Origin: Plecoglossus altivelis
Taxonomy: Eukaryota > Chordata > Actinopteri > Osmeriformes > Plecoglossidae
Assembly (NCBI GenBank): GCA_036571765.1
Contig: BROE01000027.1
Location: 11,509,480-11,573,479, forward strand
Reading direction: 5' to 3'
Length of the DNA: 64,000 nt
This document shows, in pieces, positions 38,601 through 48,938 of the stretch (position 1 is the stretch's first letter; each line of letters opens with the position of its first letter). The notes under the pieces were generated by a model, which was not told the DNA's origin, made no database searches, and saw only the letters and a list, made by a program, of their open reading frames with translations. A program made the translations under genes and the position numbers.

Positions 38601-41600
38601 GCCTTGGAATACACGTTCCCCACTCGCCTCTCGCTGTTAACAACACAGGCACACACGCACGCACGCACACACGTGCACACGCGCACACACACACGCACTC
38701 CTTAAGCCACTCAAACAGAACAAAGCTCCCTGGACTGAGCCATGGCTATGCGATTCTCCCTCCAGAATCAACCCACTGACATCACTAGGGTAGAAGTGAC
38801 CAGGAGTGAAGCAATGGTCTTAGTATATTTCCCCCCGTTGCTTGGCAACCGCTCTCCAGCGCTCTCCTGCAGCTCGGGCAACCTCGGTGCAGCAGAGAGG
38901 TGGTGATGTGAGAAGTTCCAGAAGCGGACTCCACGTTTGTGACATCACTCAAGGAAGCGTTCCGCGTTCACAAGCGCAGAGCACGACTGGACATGAGTAG
39001 ATCACACAGCTTCCCACAGGAGACAGGGAGACAGAGGAGGAAGGGAGAACAGGGAGGGAGTGGGAGAGACAGGGGAGGGAGAAAGAGAGAAAAAAAATAA
39101 AAAAAAGAGAGAAAGGAGGAGAGAAAAAGAGAGAAATGGAGAGAGAGAGACAGGTGGAGGAGAGGAGACATAGGGGTGGGGGACAGTGTGAGAATGGTGA
39201 GGTGAGAATGGGATGAGGTGGAGAGACAGGGGATGCAGCGGGGCGGGAGCCGAAGAATGTTGAGGAGAAGGGAGACAAGAGAAGATGAAACGGAAACAAG
39301 AACTAGACTGGAGAATGTGTGAGGGTAAGGAGAGGAGGGGAAACTACACTCCTAAAACCTTTATCTCCACCAGACATTCCAATCATCAGGAGCCGCAACC
39401 TTGAATGACTGTAGTCGTCTCTCTAAATATGACATGAAAACAGCCTGGTAAAAACAGAGACTACCATCTAGGAATCTGAAACGCAGCCAAAACTACACAG
39501 CCATTCAGCCGTTCAGAAGCGAAACAATTCCCCNNNNNNNNNNNNNNNNNNNNNNNNNNNNNNNNNNNNNNNNNNNNNNNNNNNNNNNNNNNNNNNNNNN
39601 NNNNNNNNNNNNNNNNNNNNNNNNNNNNNNNNNNNNNNNNNNNNNNNNNNNNNNNNNNNNNNNNNNNNNNNNNNNNNNNNNNNNNNNNNNNNNNNNNNNN
39701 NNNNNNNNNNNNNNNNNNNNNNNNNNNNNNNNNNNNNNNNNNNNNNNNNNNNNNNNNNNNNNNNNNNNNNNNNNNNNNNNNNNNNNNNNNNNNNNNNNNN
39801 NNNNNNNNNNNNNNNNNNNNNNNNNNNNNNNNNNNNNNNNNNNNNNNNNNNNNNNNNNNNNNNNNNNNNNNNNNNNNNNNNNNNNNNNNNNNNNNNNNNT
39901 GTGATCTCCACCAGACATTCCAAGGTCACAGGAGGCCTACCTTTTGAATGAGCTGTAGTGGTCTCTTAAAATGACATGAAGAACAGCCCTGTAAAACAGA
40001 GACTCCATCTGAATCTGAAACGAAGCCAAACGTTACACATCCTGCTGCCGTCAGGAAAGGAAACAGTCACCTGCTTTTCAAGAGGCTCTGCTGTGAAGGG
40101 GAGGATCAAACAAAACGTACTCCATCTCAGAGCTCGAAGCGCTAAACCTCGCTGTGTAATCAGACCGATCTCTTGTTACGGTTCAGACATGCTATCCATC
40201 TAGCTGTGATTACATCAATATTCATGAGCAGTCTTCATTAATGGCCAGAGGGGTGTTGCATGTCGGTTTTGGCTCAGCAAAGCGCGATCTACATCTAAGA
40301 CACGTATGGCTGTAGTCAATCATATCTTTGATTGAATTCCCACAGGGCAAACGTGGACAGTTTGTTGTAATGCATCCTTGAAAACTCATGCGAAACACTG
40401 ACTAATAAAAAAAACAAGGGAAAAACGTCCAGTTTGAAGGAAATAAACATGTAGCTTACAGAATGAAACTATGGGATTGTTTGGATACGTTTCCACTTCA
40501 TGTTGATGGGCGTCGATTTAAGTGACTATCGAGCAATCAGAGACAACGAGTTTGTTTTGACATGAAGTCATGTTTGTGCTGATCTTGGGAGTCTGTCTGT
40601 GTGTCTGCTGTGTAAATATTCTCCGTTTTTACATTAGGAAGTTGCATTAGAACTCACCCCTTGGCCAACTTCCACTCTCTCCAAAGCCTGAGGAAATCAC
40701 AACATGGACATACGTCACAGAATGGCCTCTACTTGAGAGGTCACTAGCAGAAATGGGACGTGGTGATTTGCTTTGTGGCGTTGCTCTTGTTGTGATGGTG
40801 TGTTTTTACCAAGCAGGCAGACATTCGGGCATTTCTTCCACAGAACCACGTCTGGTCTCTCAGGTACTGGCTCAGAGGGAAGCCATGTGCACCGCTCCCT
40901 GGACTGTCTGAACAGGACACACACGCACACACACACACGCACACACACAGACACACACCACAAAGACACACACACACACATACGCGCACACACATACACA
41001 TACGCGCACACACCACAAAGACACACAGACACACACACACCACAAAGACACACACAGGCGTACGCAGACACACACACACCACAAAGACACACACAGGCGT
41101 ACGCAGACACACACACACACACACACCTTAACACCAGCTGTGCCCAAACTGACAGATAAAGTTATGTTTTGACACGATACTGTTGGACTCTGACAACCTG
41201 ACATCTTATTTCTGTCTTCATCCCCCTGCTGCCGTCTCTAAAAAGCTCCGACCACAAGGTTGAAGCCACAGACGACCAGAGGCAGAGGAGGGAATCATAA
41301 AAAGCATTCAGCGGGTTCAACAAAGGCCTCAGGAACAAGCTTTGAAGTCACTTAGAAAAGCCCACAACACAATAACTCGTGGCTCCCAGCCATTCATCTG
41401 CCCTGGTGTTCAACACATGCTAGCAGGCAACAAGCTTTGTCAGTGGATCGGAGAGGACACACTTCCTCAGAGTCTGAAGTCTAACTCACGGCATCGACAC
41501 GACTGCTTACATCAGCTAGCGTGTTAGCTTAACGTCCCCCATGCTAACCGCCCTGTCTCCAGGCCCACATCACGACACGGATCTGACCACATCCTTGTCC

Positions 41601-44600
41601 TACCCACTCAAAGCCAAGCGAGTCTAATACCATAGCGTGCGACCGAGTGCTTGTTTGGTCTTTACCGCACAGGAAGGAGACACGATGACTCCTAAGGTAT
41701 GTGTTGTGGGCAGTTTGGGTGAGGTGACGGGGACATCCTGTTCATTCCTGTGTCCCACCCACACCCTTGAAGGGGGGCAGCCCTGCACCCTGCAGCCCTG
41801 CACCCTGCAGCCCTGCACCCTGCAGCCCTGCACCCTGTCACCCAGTGAACGACGTTCACTGATCATCCTATCTGCCGTCTCCTTAGCGACGCAGGCCTCA
41901 TGACAATCTGGAGTAAATGGATTTCGATATTCTTGCCCGAGCCACAAATGCGGTGGAAAGCTCCGCCCACACATTTAATCTGCCATGTTAAATTAAGGTT
42001 TAAGTGATACGAAAAATATATCTTCTACAAAAGGCTTTTGGCTCCAAGCTTGGAATAAGTAGATGAATGATACTGTCCACTCAGCCATTTTTTTTAAGGT
42101 GGTATTTCATGACAGCTCTGAATGGATATCTTCCTGGAAGCTGAATTTAAAGTAACCTTCCCTATAATGCACTTCTCTGCTCCTTCTGTGGGTTTGGTTC
42201 CTATTTAGGGTGAGGTAGTCCACCACAGGAGTTGGCCCGTATCCCAGAATGCACTGCACGGCCCACGGGGAGAGGGGGGGTGGGGGGAAGCGTGCGAGGA
42301 GCCGCTGGCGTCGCGCGACTGTTTTCAATCAAACCTCCCGCCGTTGCGCGCACACCCCTGATCCCTGGAGACCAGAGTAACCCCAGCCTCAGCTGACGGG
42401 CTGCCTCTCCTGTCAGCTACAGCCACGCCTCCAGCGGAGGGCGCCACGACAACCCTGCGGGGAGACGTCACGGCAGGGAGCCACGTGCGGGTGCCGTGTC
42501 TTGGCGCGGACGACGGGACAGACCAGGTCCCCGTTGTGGTTGCCCGGGGCGACGCATGACGGCGGGTCTGTAGCCAGGCAACTCCCAACACGGTTGTTGG
42601 ACACCGCAGCCAGGCAACTCCCAACACGGTTGTTGGACACTTTGATCAGAGCGATGAAGGAACGACATGATCTGGAATGTTCCAAGAGCTGAGCGATGAT
42701 GATAAATGTGCGATTGAATCATACTTTATGTCAGAGAAGTTAGAGCCATGCGTTTTTATGTTCATAATTCAGTGCAGGCTTTCTGTACTCTGGTCCTGTA
42801 GACAGTCCGGGAGAAGCGGGTAGATTTACCATCCCTGCAACACTTTATCTGTTTCTCCTCCTCCTCTGAGCAGCAAGTCGTTTTAGTCTAGTGTTTGAGC
42901 TGGACAGAAACATGACCCAAACGATCAAAGCTGATCTTATTTAAAACACTAAACCAGAACAATGACCCCCAGTATACGACTGCAGAATACTGATTCAAAT
43001 TCCAAAAACCCTGGCATGAACCCAGCAAGCAGAATGATTCAGATAAACCATTTCCAATTCAACCGCTCCAAATGAAAAAATTTGAAAATATCCCGTTTTT
43101 CAAAATCTTTTAAACTCATCCAGAGACCATAAATCCATTCAATGATTCTAGCAGCGTGTCTCATCTTTCCACGAGGAAACACTGAGAGGGCAGCTTGGCT
43201 GGAGACACAGGAGGAACACCAGCAACTTCTCAGTGGACTGCTTCACTCCCACACAATCAGTGTGTATTAAATGAGGCATTAGGGTTCTAATCTATCCCCT
43301 GGGCTGCGTGAGTGTGGCCATGCAGATGGCGGCAGGTCATAGAGAGATGATGACCAGGGACCAACAGAGGGGGTGGAGCTTCTAAGGAGGATCTACTGGA
43401 CCTTCTGTTGGTCAAAACAGGAAGTGGAGGGAGGATGGAGAGAGTGATGGAGGGAGAGAGTGAGGGAGAGAGTGAGGGAGAGAGTGAGTGAGGGAGAGAG
43501 TGGGGGAAGGAAAGAAAGGGAAGGAGAGAGAGAGGGCAAGAAAGGGAGAGAGAGGGAGAAAGCGAGAGATAAAGGGAGGGAGAGAGAAAGACAGGGAGAA
43601 AAAAGGGAGAGAGAGACAGACTTGGAGAAGGTGGTTGCGGAGTTAAGAGCCTGGCTCTCCCTGAAACTGCTGTGTGCATGATGGAAACCATATGTTCTCT
43701 GGGGGGGCGGTGTGTGTGCGTGTGTGTGTGTGTGTGTGTGAGTGTGTATGTCAGGGGAGTGGTGGTCTAAGGCTTTACTCTGTCTCCTTGTCAATACCAC
43801 ACCGTCCACAGACGCAGACTAGACCAGGTCCCAGGAGGACTCGTACAGCTCCTCTGATTACCAGGTAATTGCGCTGAAATGAATCACAAGACTGTTTTCT
43901 AACGGCAGAGACGTATTATGAAGCTGCACCGAGACGTCATGGAACACGCCATTGTGCCAACATGGCAGACATCTTAGAACACGCAGCACAGACTGGGCCT
44001 TGATCGGACACATCTTCGACAGTTATCACCACAGAGCTGAGTTGTCTAAGGCCTCGGTGGTGTAGTTACCCTATGTGATGGGGTCGTATCTCTCAAACAG
44101 GAAGTGGTAACAGGTGTAGTTACCCTGTCTGCTGGGGTCGAACTCCTCAGACAGGAAGTGGTAACAGGTGTAGTTACCCTATGTGATGGGGTCGTACCCC
44201 TCAAACAGGAAGTGGTAACAGGTGTAGTTACCCTGTGTGTAGGGTTTACCACTCAGACAGGAAGTGGTAACAGGTGTAGTTACCTTGTCTGCTGGGGTCG
44301 AACTCCTCAGACAGGAAGTGGTAACAGCAGCCCACACTGCAGACAGACAGCAGCTCTCGCTTGGAAGCAAACATACGCAGGGTGCTGGAAGCCAGGTCTC
44401 CGCACGTGTGCAGTCCAACCATGACAGCATCCTGGGGGAGAGAGAGGGGGAGAGAGAGGGGGAGAGGAGGAGAAAGGGAGAGAGGGGCAGAGAGTGAGAG
44501 AAAAGGAGAAAGGGAGAGAGGGAGGGAGAGAGAAAAGGAGAGAGTGGGATGAGAGAATGAGAGAGAGAAAAGGGGAGAATGAGAGGGGGAGAAAGAATGA

Positions 44601-46881
44601 CAAAGTGAGAGAAAGAGAGAGACAAAGAGGGAGAGAGTGAGGGAGGGAGGGAGAGAGGGAGAGAGAGAGAGAGAGAGAGAGAGAAGAAAGGTGGAAGGAG
44701 AAAGAGACATTTATTCTAACCACACTGCAGTGATGATCATTCCATATCTCCTCCAAGCTGACCTGATACCCAAGCATGTCAGGTTCCTCTCTCACCTCCA
44801 GCTCAGAGATGATCTCTCGGAGCTCCGTCTCCGCGGTGACGTAGGAGGTCAAAGGTGAATACAGGCCGCTGTCCCCATTGACCCTCATCAGGGCCTTCCG
44901 CTGCAGGTTCTCCATCTTCCTCCTCTCCCTCTCCTCCATGCTCAGGTCGCTAGGGGAGGTCCTGGGGGACACAGGGCCGATGGCGTCCACAGACAGGGCA
45001 CTGAGAAACAGATCGCCTGCCTCCGATTCTGGGGCCTCTGGGGCTGCGGCTCCATCGGTTCCGGAGCTGACCCCGGGCAGAACGGGGAGGGAGGTGGGGG
45101 AGGGAGGTGTGCTCTTCTCCTGGTCGTTCTGCATCGTCACTTCTCTCGCCGTTGGCTGTGATTCGACTGTGTTCGTCTGGGACGCGGCCTCTCTCCTCCG
45201 CTCTACCTTCTCAGCCCACCTGAGCTTGCTGGTATCCACTTGCTCGGACTTGTCTTTCCTAGGTATCTCCTTTCCTGAACAGGCTCCTCCCCTTAACTTC
45301 CTGCCGGATTTACTGTGTTCCTGGTAAGCCCTGGAGTACTTCCTCAACTTCCTGTTTCGTTCCTGGGCGCCGTGCGTGTTGGTGCTGGAGGAGTCAATGC
45401 CATACACCGTGAGGCCGTACTGCAGAGACAGGAAGGAGCACAGATAGCCCTTACCTGAACCCACATCAATCACCTGGACCCAAGGGAAGATGGGAAATAT
45501 AGTCATGAAGCAGGCTAATGTTTTGACAGTTCAGAAAAGAATTGTGTGCTAAACAGACATCTTGCTAAGAATCTGAATGAGCTATATTCACCATGTAAGT
45601 GCACACAAACAAGGAATGGACTGTGGCCGGAAGGAACGTACGTGATACGAATCTTAAATACTAAAGGTAGAAAGTGCACAACTGTTTCAATATGACACTG
45701 ATGCATTACCCTACAGACTAGTATAAAGCACATGGGTGGATGATAGATATCTTATTGACGTCAGTCTCATTCAATACATGAACATAAACCTTAACTAAGT
45801 TAGGGTTTTCTTAATGGAAGGACATTACCTGTTTGACTCTGCAGTGTCTGGCTAAACTAGCCACCACCTCAGACATGGCTCGGACTTCATGTGACTTCTT
45901 AAAGTTCATGAACTCCGCTGGCTCAATCACAGGTCCTGGAACAGCAAGTATATGTCTGTAGTTCACAGCCAGCATCTGACATGTAGAAGCCCCTTCCTAA
46001 TAGATTTGCAAATAAAACTTCAAATGCATCTGTAGGGAACGTCTACGGAGTGAAACCATGGTAACCAAAACGGTTCGTTTTGTGTCTCCCGTATAAAAGG
46101 CGATTCAGACTCATTTATTTTTTATGTAAAAAGAAAAAAAAAGGACTAATTCACTCTCTGGAGAAAAATGAAAGATTATATTCCCTTTGATATCAGCTCA
46201 GCCGCAAAATGGGCCAACAGAAAAAAGGCTGCAAGAATTTTGGGGGTCGTTTTAATCAAGCACCTTCTTCCGGGGGTGAAGGGTCAGTGACTTTGAGGGC
46301 CGCCAGCAGCTCGTTCCTGGACATGCACACCCCGAGACCAGAGAGCGAGTGGTCCTTGGCAGCTTTCAACAACTCGTCTACATTCATTAGCCGCTTGGTT
46401 TCATTGCAGAAGCCATACGTTGTCTTCGTGTTATCTGCAAGTTGTCAGTTTTAATGAGAAGATTTTTTTTGTTGTCATTTCAGAAGTTAAAACATAACGT
46501 AGAGTTGGTGCAAACAAATATCGTAAAATGCCATAGATCTCTAAAGTTCGTCATTTAGCCCAAACATTCAATGTTATGTCAGCCTCCATTAAGTATAAGC
46601 ACTACATTAGAAATATTCTCCTCTTCTTGGTACAGCTGTTAGCCACTGCTTGATTCAACCTTACCTTGGATATCACAGTCAAATGACGGCCTCTTGTGGG
46701 CCGAACCGGAGATTGCCGCTAGCAACTCTGCTGGTGTCACCAACATAAACTGATCCCACACATCGCGAGTGTAGAAATCAACCGTGTGTGCATTCGCGAT
46801 GCTCAGCGTGACAGAAAGGAATCGCTTGACTTCATCTATCTTATTTCGAATTTCTTCGAGAGAATTGAAATGGGACGCCAT
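35526..46881 (-). CDS. mettl25: mettl25, methyltransferase-like protein 25 (exon 7 not found)
   Basis: METTL25 is a seven-beta-strand, SAM-dependent methyltransferase-like protein; its substrate is not settled to my knowledge. Exons on the minus strand: 46881-46665, 46434-46264, 45935-45829, 45473-44796, 44431-44284, 40907-40810, 38633-38540, 37712-37638, 37220-37149 and 35627-35526. All have GT-AG borders, and phases agree except at the missing exon 7. Landmarks: SIANAHTVDFYT in exon 1; SAM motif I VIDVGSGKGYL and YGIDSSSTNTHGAQERNRK in exon 4; VGLHTCGDLASSTLR and CSVGCCYHFLSEEF in exon 5; FCGRNARMSACL in exon 6; LAPCIEGLILLDRLCYLKEQ in exon 10; LFDPVLSPRCYGVV at the end. The found exons total 1762 bases. 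With an exon 7 of about 105 bases the protein would be about 620 residues, close to the vertebrate length. The gene is head to head with ccdc59. Confidence 0.93.
35640..35815. repeat. CA-rich microsatellite upstream of mettl25 exon 11
   Basis: (CA)n with ACACAGGAACACACA interruptions, lying in the last intron and ending 12 bases before the acceptor. Confidence 0.9.
36003..36118. repeat. 13-bp tandem repeat TTCGCTAGTTCTG, about 8 copies
   Basis: Near-perfect copies, two with AGGTCTG in place of AGTTCTG, in the last mettl25 intron. Confidence 0.93.
36880..37135. repeat. GGA-rich low-complexity tract
   Basis: AGAGAGGAGGGGAGAGGAGG-type repeats directly downstream (gene strand) of mettl25 exon 10. 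They are pure purine on the plus strand. Confidence 0.9.
37149..37220 (-). CDS. mettl25: mettl25 exon 10
   Basis: 72 bases between CCTCAG and GTAGAA, phase 0. It encodes LKVMLAPCIEGLILLDRLCY plus LKEQ, one of the best conserved METTL25 blocks. Confidence 0.95.
37638..37712 (-). CDS. mettl25: mettl25 exon 9
   Basis: 75 bases between CATCAG and GTAGGC, phase 0. It encodes LSDGVIQDYQDLYRPRMCEM and QAFNM, matching the conserved YKPRMNELEAFNM region. Confidence 0.92.
37722..38095. repeat. GA-rich low-complexity tract
   Basis: GGGAGAGAG and GAGACAGACAGAGAGGGA variants. It starts about 10 bases upstream (gene strand) of the mettl25 exon 9 acceptor, so it forms its extended polypyrimidine tract. 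Confidence 0.9.
38540..38633 (-). CDS. mettl25: mettl25 exon 8
   Basis: 94 bases after TTAACAG, phase 2 in and 0 out. It encodes RVGNVYSKASSFVDYVRKAI and LGLDDSK, matching the METTL25 region VGKIYSKCSSFLDYVR. The phase-2 start shows an upstream exon with phase 2 must exist; exon 6 ends in phase 0, so exon 7 is truly absent from the visible sequence. Confidence 0.92.
38640..38700. repeat. CA/CG microsatellite
   Basis: CACACACGCACGCACGCACA-type alternating tract in the intron next to mettl25 exon 8. Confidence 0.85.
39534..39899. other. assembly gap (366 N)
   Basis: It lies between mettl25 exons 6 and 8. The flanks repeat each other: 39360-39505 and 39903-40045 share TCTCCACCAGACATTCCAA, AATGACATGAA-like and AATCTGAAACG phrases in the same order, with small indels. 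Confidence 1.
40810..40907 (-). CDS. mettl25: mettl25 exon 6
   Basis: 98 bases between GTTCAG and GTAAAA (phase 1 in, 0 out). It encodes HGFPLSQYLRDQTWFCGRNA and RMSACL. A (GT)n tract (gene strand) directly precedes the acceptor. Confidence 0.93.
40915..41128. repeat. CA-rich microsatellite with 31-bp subrepeats
   Basis: (CA)n with repeated ACCACAAAGACACACACAGG and CGTACGCAGACAC phrases. It ends within 10 bases of the mettl25 exon 6 acceptor. Confidence 0.9.
41780..41842. repeat. 15-bp tandem repeat CAGCCCTGCACCCTG, 4 copies
   Basis: Perfect tandem copies in the intron between mettl25 exons 5 and 6. Confidence 0.93.
42572..42642. repeat. 36-bp direct duplication
   Basis: AGCCAGGCAACTCCCAACAC followed by GGTTGTTGGACAC occurs twice in tandem, almost perfectly. 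CAACTCCCAACA and TGTTGG also give each copy hairpin potential. Confidence 0.9.
43430..43628. repeat. GA-rich low-complexity tract
   Basis: GGGAGAGAGTGA repeats followed by irregular purine runs. A short (GT)n tract is at 43710-43748. Confidence 0.9.
44061..44330 (-). repeat. 54-bp minisatellite containing the mettl25 exon 5 donor, 5 copies
   Basis: Copies start (plus-strand coordinate of TGTAGTTACC) at 44061, 44115, 44169, 44223 and 44275. On the gene strand each reads a version of exon 5's end (CACTTCCTGTCTGAGGAGTT and so on) followed by GGTAACTACACC. The copy at 44275-44330 is the real exon end; the other four lie in the intron. Spacing is 54 bp except the 52-bp step next to the exon. Confidence 0.95.
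44284..44431 (-). CDS. mettl25: mettl25 exon 5
   Basis: 148 bases after CCCCCAG, phase 0 in and 1 out. It encodes VMVGLHTCGDLASSTLRMFA and CCYHFLSEEFDPSRQ. Its last about 47 bases and the GTAAC donor are copied in tandem beyond the exon. Confidence 0.95.
44433..44705. repeat. GA-rich low-complexity tract
   Basis: GGGAGAGAG-type repeats between mettl25 exons 4 and 5. It is pure pyrimidine on the gene strand up to the exon 5 acceptor. Confidence 0.9.
44796..45473 (-). CDS. mettl25: mettl25 exon 4 (SAM motif I and disordered insert)
   Basis: 678 bases, phase 0 on both sides. It starts with VIDVGSGKGYLCSFLSLQYG, the glycine-rich SAM-binding loop. Then comes a charged, low-complexity insert of about 130 residues, and it ends with LYSPLTSYVTAETELREIIS. 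The upstream ATG of the open frame is intronic. Confidence 0.95.
45829..45935 (-). CDS. mettl25: mettl25 exon 3
   Basis: 107 bases between TTCCAG and GTAATG (phase 1 in, 0 out). It encodes EFMNFKKSHEVRAMSEVV, a strongly conserved METTL25 segment just before the SAM-binding motif. Confidence 0.92.
46264..46434 (-). CDS. mettl25: mettl25 exon 2
   Basis: 171 bases after TTGCAG, ending at a GTGCTT donor (phase 1 on both sides). It encodes YGFCNETKRLMNVDELLKAA and GLGVCMSRNELLAAL, which align with the same part of mammalian METTL25. Confidence 0.9.
46665..46881 (-). CDS. mettl25: mettl25 exon 1
   Basis: It opens MASHFNSLEEIRNKIDEVKR and continues SVTLSIANAHTVDFYT, a segment conserved at the N terminus of METTL25. 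It ends in phase 1 at a GTAAGG donor. Confidence 0.93.
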
Positions 46882-47224
46882 GGATACAAACTATCAAATG
46901 TTAACGTGCTTTCTGTGCGAGCTTACTAGGATTTCGTTATCGCATGTCGTAAAAGGCATTAGTAGTTGCACAAGGAAAAGGATCATTTTCGAGTCGTCCT
47001 AAAGACGCCATGATGGGTGTACTAAAGGGCACTGTCGACTCTCATGTAAGGTCAAATGAACGATAATCTATTTATCCTTTATTGACTTATATTGCCTTTT
47101 AAAACGTGGATACGTTTTTGCAACGTCATCACAATGCGACAAGAAGGAAGCACATGCACACAGGACAGTATGATAGTTGTAAACAGATGAATCTTCTAAG
47201 GTTAACTTGTTATAGTTCAATGAA
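46882..47224. promoter_or_regulatory. shared bidirectional promoter interval of mettl25 and ccdc59
   Basis: The start codons of mettl25 (minus) and ccdc59 (plus) are 343 bases apart and point away from each other. Both promoters and 5' UTRs must lie here or in unseen upstream exons. No clear TATA box was seen. Head-to-head pairing of these two genes is also the human arrangement. Confidence 0.75.
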
Positions 47225-47378
47225 ATGGCGCCGGTAAATTGTAATATGAAGAGTAAAGGGAGATTTGCGGAGAAAGGTGGCAGGGATAATCCCGCAAACA
47301 AGCGACACGGCGGAGCAAACAAACAGAAGAGAAAATGGGTTCCTGAGCATAAAGTTTTCGATGGAAGCGTTGGCGAAG
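47225..47378 (+). CDS. ccdc59: ccdc59 exon 1
   Basis: It encodes [19 protein letters not shown] through [17 protein letters not shown] and ends in phase 1 at a GTAACG donor. Confidence 0.95.
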
Positions 47379-48500
47379 GTAACGTAGCTAGAGATACTAT
47401 GCGTTCTCAATATTTTTAAGATGACGTTCGTTAATTTGCCAAATAATGTCATATATCTATTGAACTATAGCGTAGCTAATAGTTTGTATATCTACTGTCT
47501 TTCGACCAATTGCTAAATCCTGTATCACATGTGGAACGCTGGATGCTGTGTTCAATGCTTCAAATATAGCCTGCAATATTTGAGATTGTTACGAAATTGT
47601 TCAATTCGCAGGTCAGGGGTTTGCGTTCAAGAGAAAGCAGAAAGTGCAACATGAGTACAATAAACTTCTACGAAAAGAGCGAAAGAAGACGACGGGTGCC
47701 CAAACTCAATATAAAGAGGATTACCCCGAACACTTAAAACATCTGTACATGGCTGAAGCCGTCAAACTGAAAAACGAGACCCGGATGAACAGAATAAATA
47801 GGACTAAATGCAGGCTAGGTGGAGTGGGCGGAAACGATGTGACGGAGGAGCCGAGAGAAGAGACCCTCTCAGACCAGGTCACACCCTCTGACCCTGTGAC
47901 GTCAGAAGACCAGACAGACTCGACCCCTGAACCCACACAGGCCTTACAAGCCGACAGGTAGGTCTAACGATATAAATATTCAAATCGGGTCTTTCAACTT
48001 CATTGAGCAAGAACGTCTTTCTTTCTGAGCTAGGCTAGGTCTACTTTTATCTTGATGACGGGATGCAGACATTGACAAGTGACATATTGAAAGTAAAGAT
48101 TCGAGTTCAGGTTCAATAACTTTATCTGTTGTCTTTCCAGTCTTCCTATGAGCAACCGCCAAAAGAAGAAAATGATGAAGAAGACTTCCTACCAGAAGAC
48201 GAAAGAAGAGTTCGAGAAGATCAAAGAGAGGCGATCACAAAAGAAAGAAGTAAAGTGTTCAACAAAAACAGATCAAGTAACATCCGTCAATCTTGTCACG
48301 CGTTTAGAAAGCGCTAACTGCTTCTGTTCTTCCTTCAGGAATTCTTGAAGAGTAAACGGCAGAGAGAAGAGGCCATTCTGAAGTACAAACAGAAAAAATC
48401 AGAAACCTTTCAAATGCTGAGCAAGAAGACGAAGAAAGGACAACCTAACCTTAACCTTCAGATGGAGTACTTACTGCAGAAGATACAGGGAGGGAAATGA
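47225..48500 (+). CDS. ccdc59: ccdc59 (TAP26), Fyv7-family nuclear protein
   Basis: CCDC59/TAP26 is a small, very basic nuclear protein, known as a partner of TTF-1 (NKX2-1) and related to the yeast rRNA-processing factor Fyv7. Exons 47225-47378, 47612-47957, 48141-48249 and 48339-48500 join in consistent phases (1, 2, 0) to 771 bases, or 256 residues, near the vertebrate length. Landmarks: [20 protein letters not shown] across the first junction; [55 protein letters not shown]; then [25 protein letters not shown] near the C terminus. The acidic, less conserved middle (about residues 108-167) is normal for the family. The start is the first ATG, three bases after an A-rich stretch, with G at +4. 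The gene appears intact. Confidence 0.95.
47612..47957 (+). CDS. ccdc59: ccdc59 exon 2
   Basis: 346 bases between TTCGCAG and GTAGGT (phase 1 in, 2 out). It carries [20 protein letters not shown] and the acidic segment rich in Thr, Ser, Asp and Pro. Confidence 0.95.
48141..48249 (+). CDS. ccdc59: ccdc59 exon 3
   Basis: 109 bases between CTTTCCAG and GTAAAG (phase 2 in, 0 out). It is a Lys/Arg-rich helix containing [20 protein letters not shown]. The read-through frame past the donor soon hits a stop. Confidence 0.92.
48339..48500 (+). CDS. ccdc59: ccdc59 exon 4 (last)
   Basis: It begins [20 protein letters not shown] after CTTCAG, contains [20 protein letters not shown], and ends GGK with TGA at 48498-48500. 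It lacks an ATG and is absent from simple ORF lists. Confidence 0.95.
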   Translation, partial: EFLKSKRQREEAILKYKQKKSETFQMLSKKTKKGQPNLNLQMEYLLQKIQGGK

Positions 48501-48552
48501 TCTGCAAATACTGGGGAAACCATGAACCAACATATTTTAACACGTGAACCAT

Positions 48553-48558
48553 ATTAAA
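48553..48558 (+). terminator. ccdc59 poly(A) signal ATTAAA
   Basis: The second most common vertebrate poly(A) hexamer, 52 bases after the ccdc59 stop. T-rich and GT-rich DNA follows at 48575-48660. Confidence 0.5.
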
Positions 48559-48938
48559 ACACCACCAACCAGAGACGTGTATTGTTATTTCGATGCCAAA
48601 TCTGTTTTTACGTGTCTGTGGTCTATTTTAAAGACTCAAGGTTTTCATTTTGTAAACGTCACAGACTGTCGTTTTAAACGTTGATTATTTAAATATTTTC
48701 AGTAGATGTTTGATTGCGGACTATAGGACTATACTATGACGGCATAGCATGTGTCAGCTGTTTCACCGTAAAAAAATTGTGATAAAATGTTTTGTATTTC
48801 TACGATAAAAGTGAATATTCATTGATTATAAACAAATGAACGTGTCTTCGATATTTTACGTCATGGCCTTTTGAATTTACGGCAGGTAAAGCTCGCTATA
48901 CCCGCGCGCCGTTTCCTTGATGGTATCCATGAGTTTCC

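Noticed and set aside
38840..38905. Candidate mettl25 exon 7 on the minus strand (frame giving ALESG after CTGCAG)
   Set aside because: Similarity ends after a few residues, the frame does not agree with the required phase, and the conserved LPTESLFYRAVL-type block is absent.
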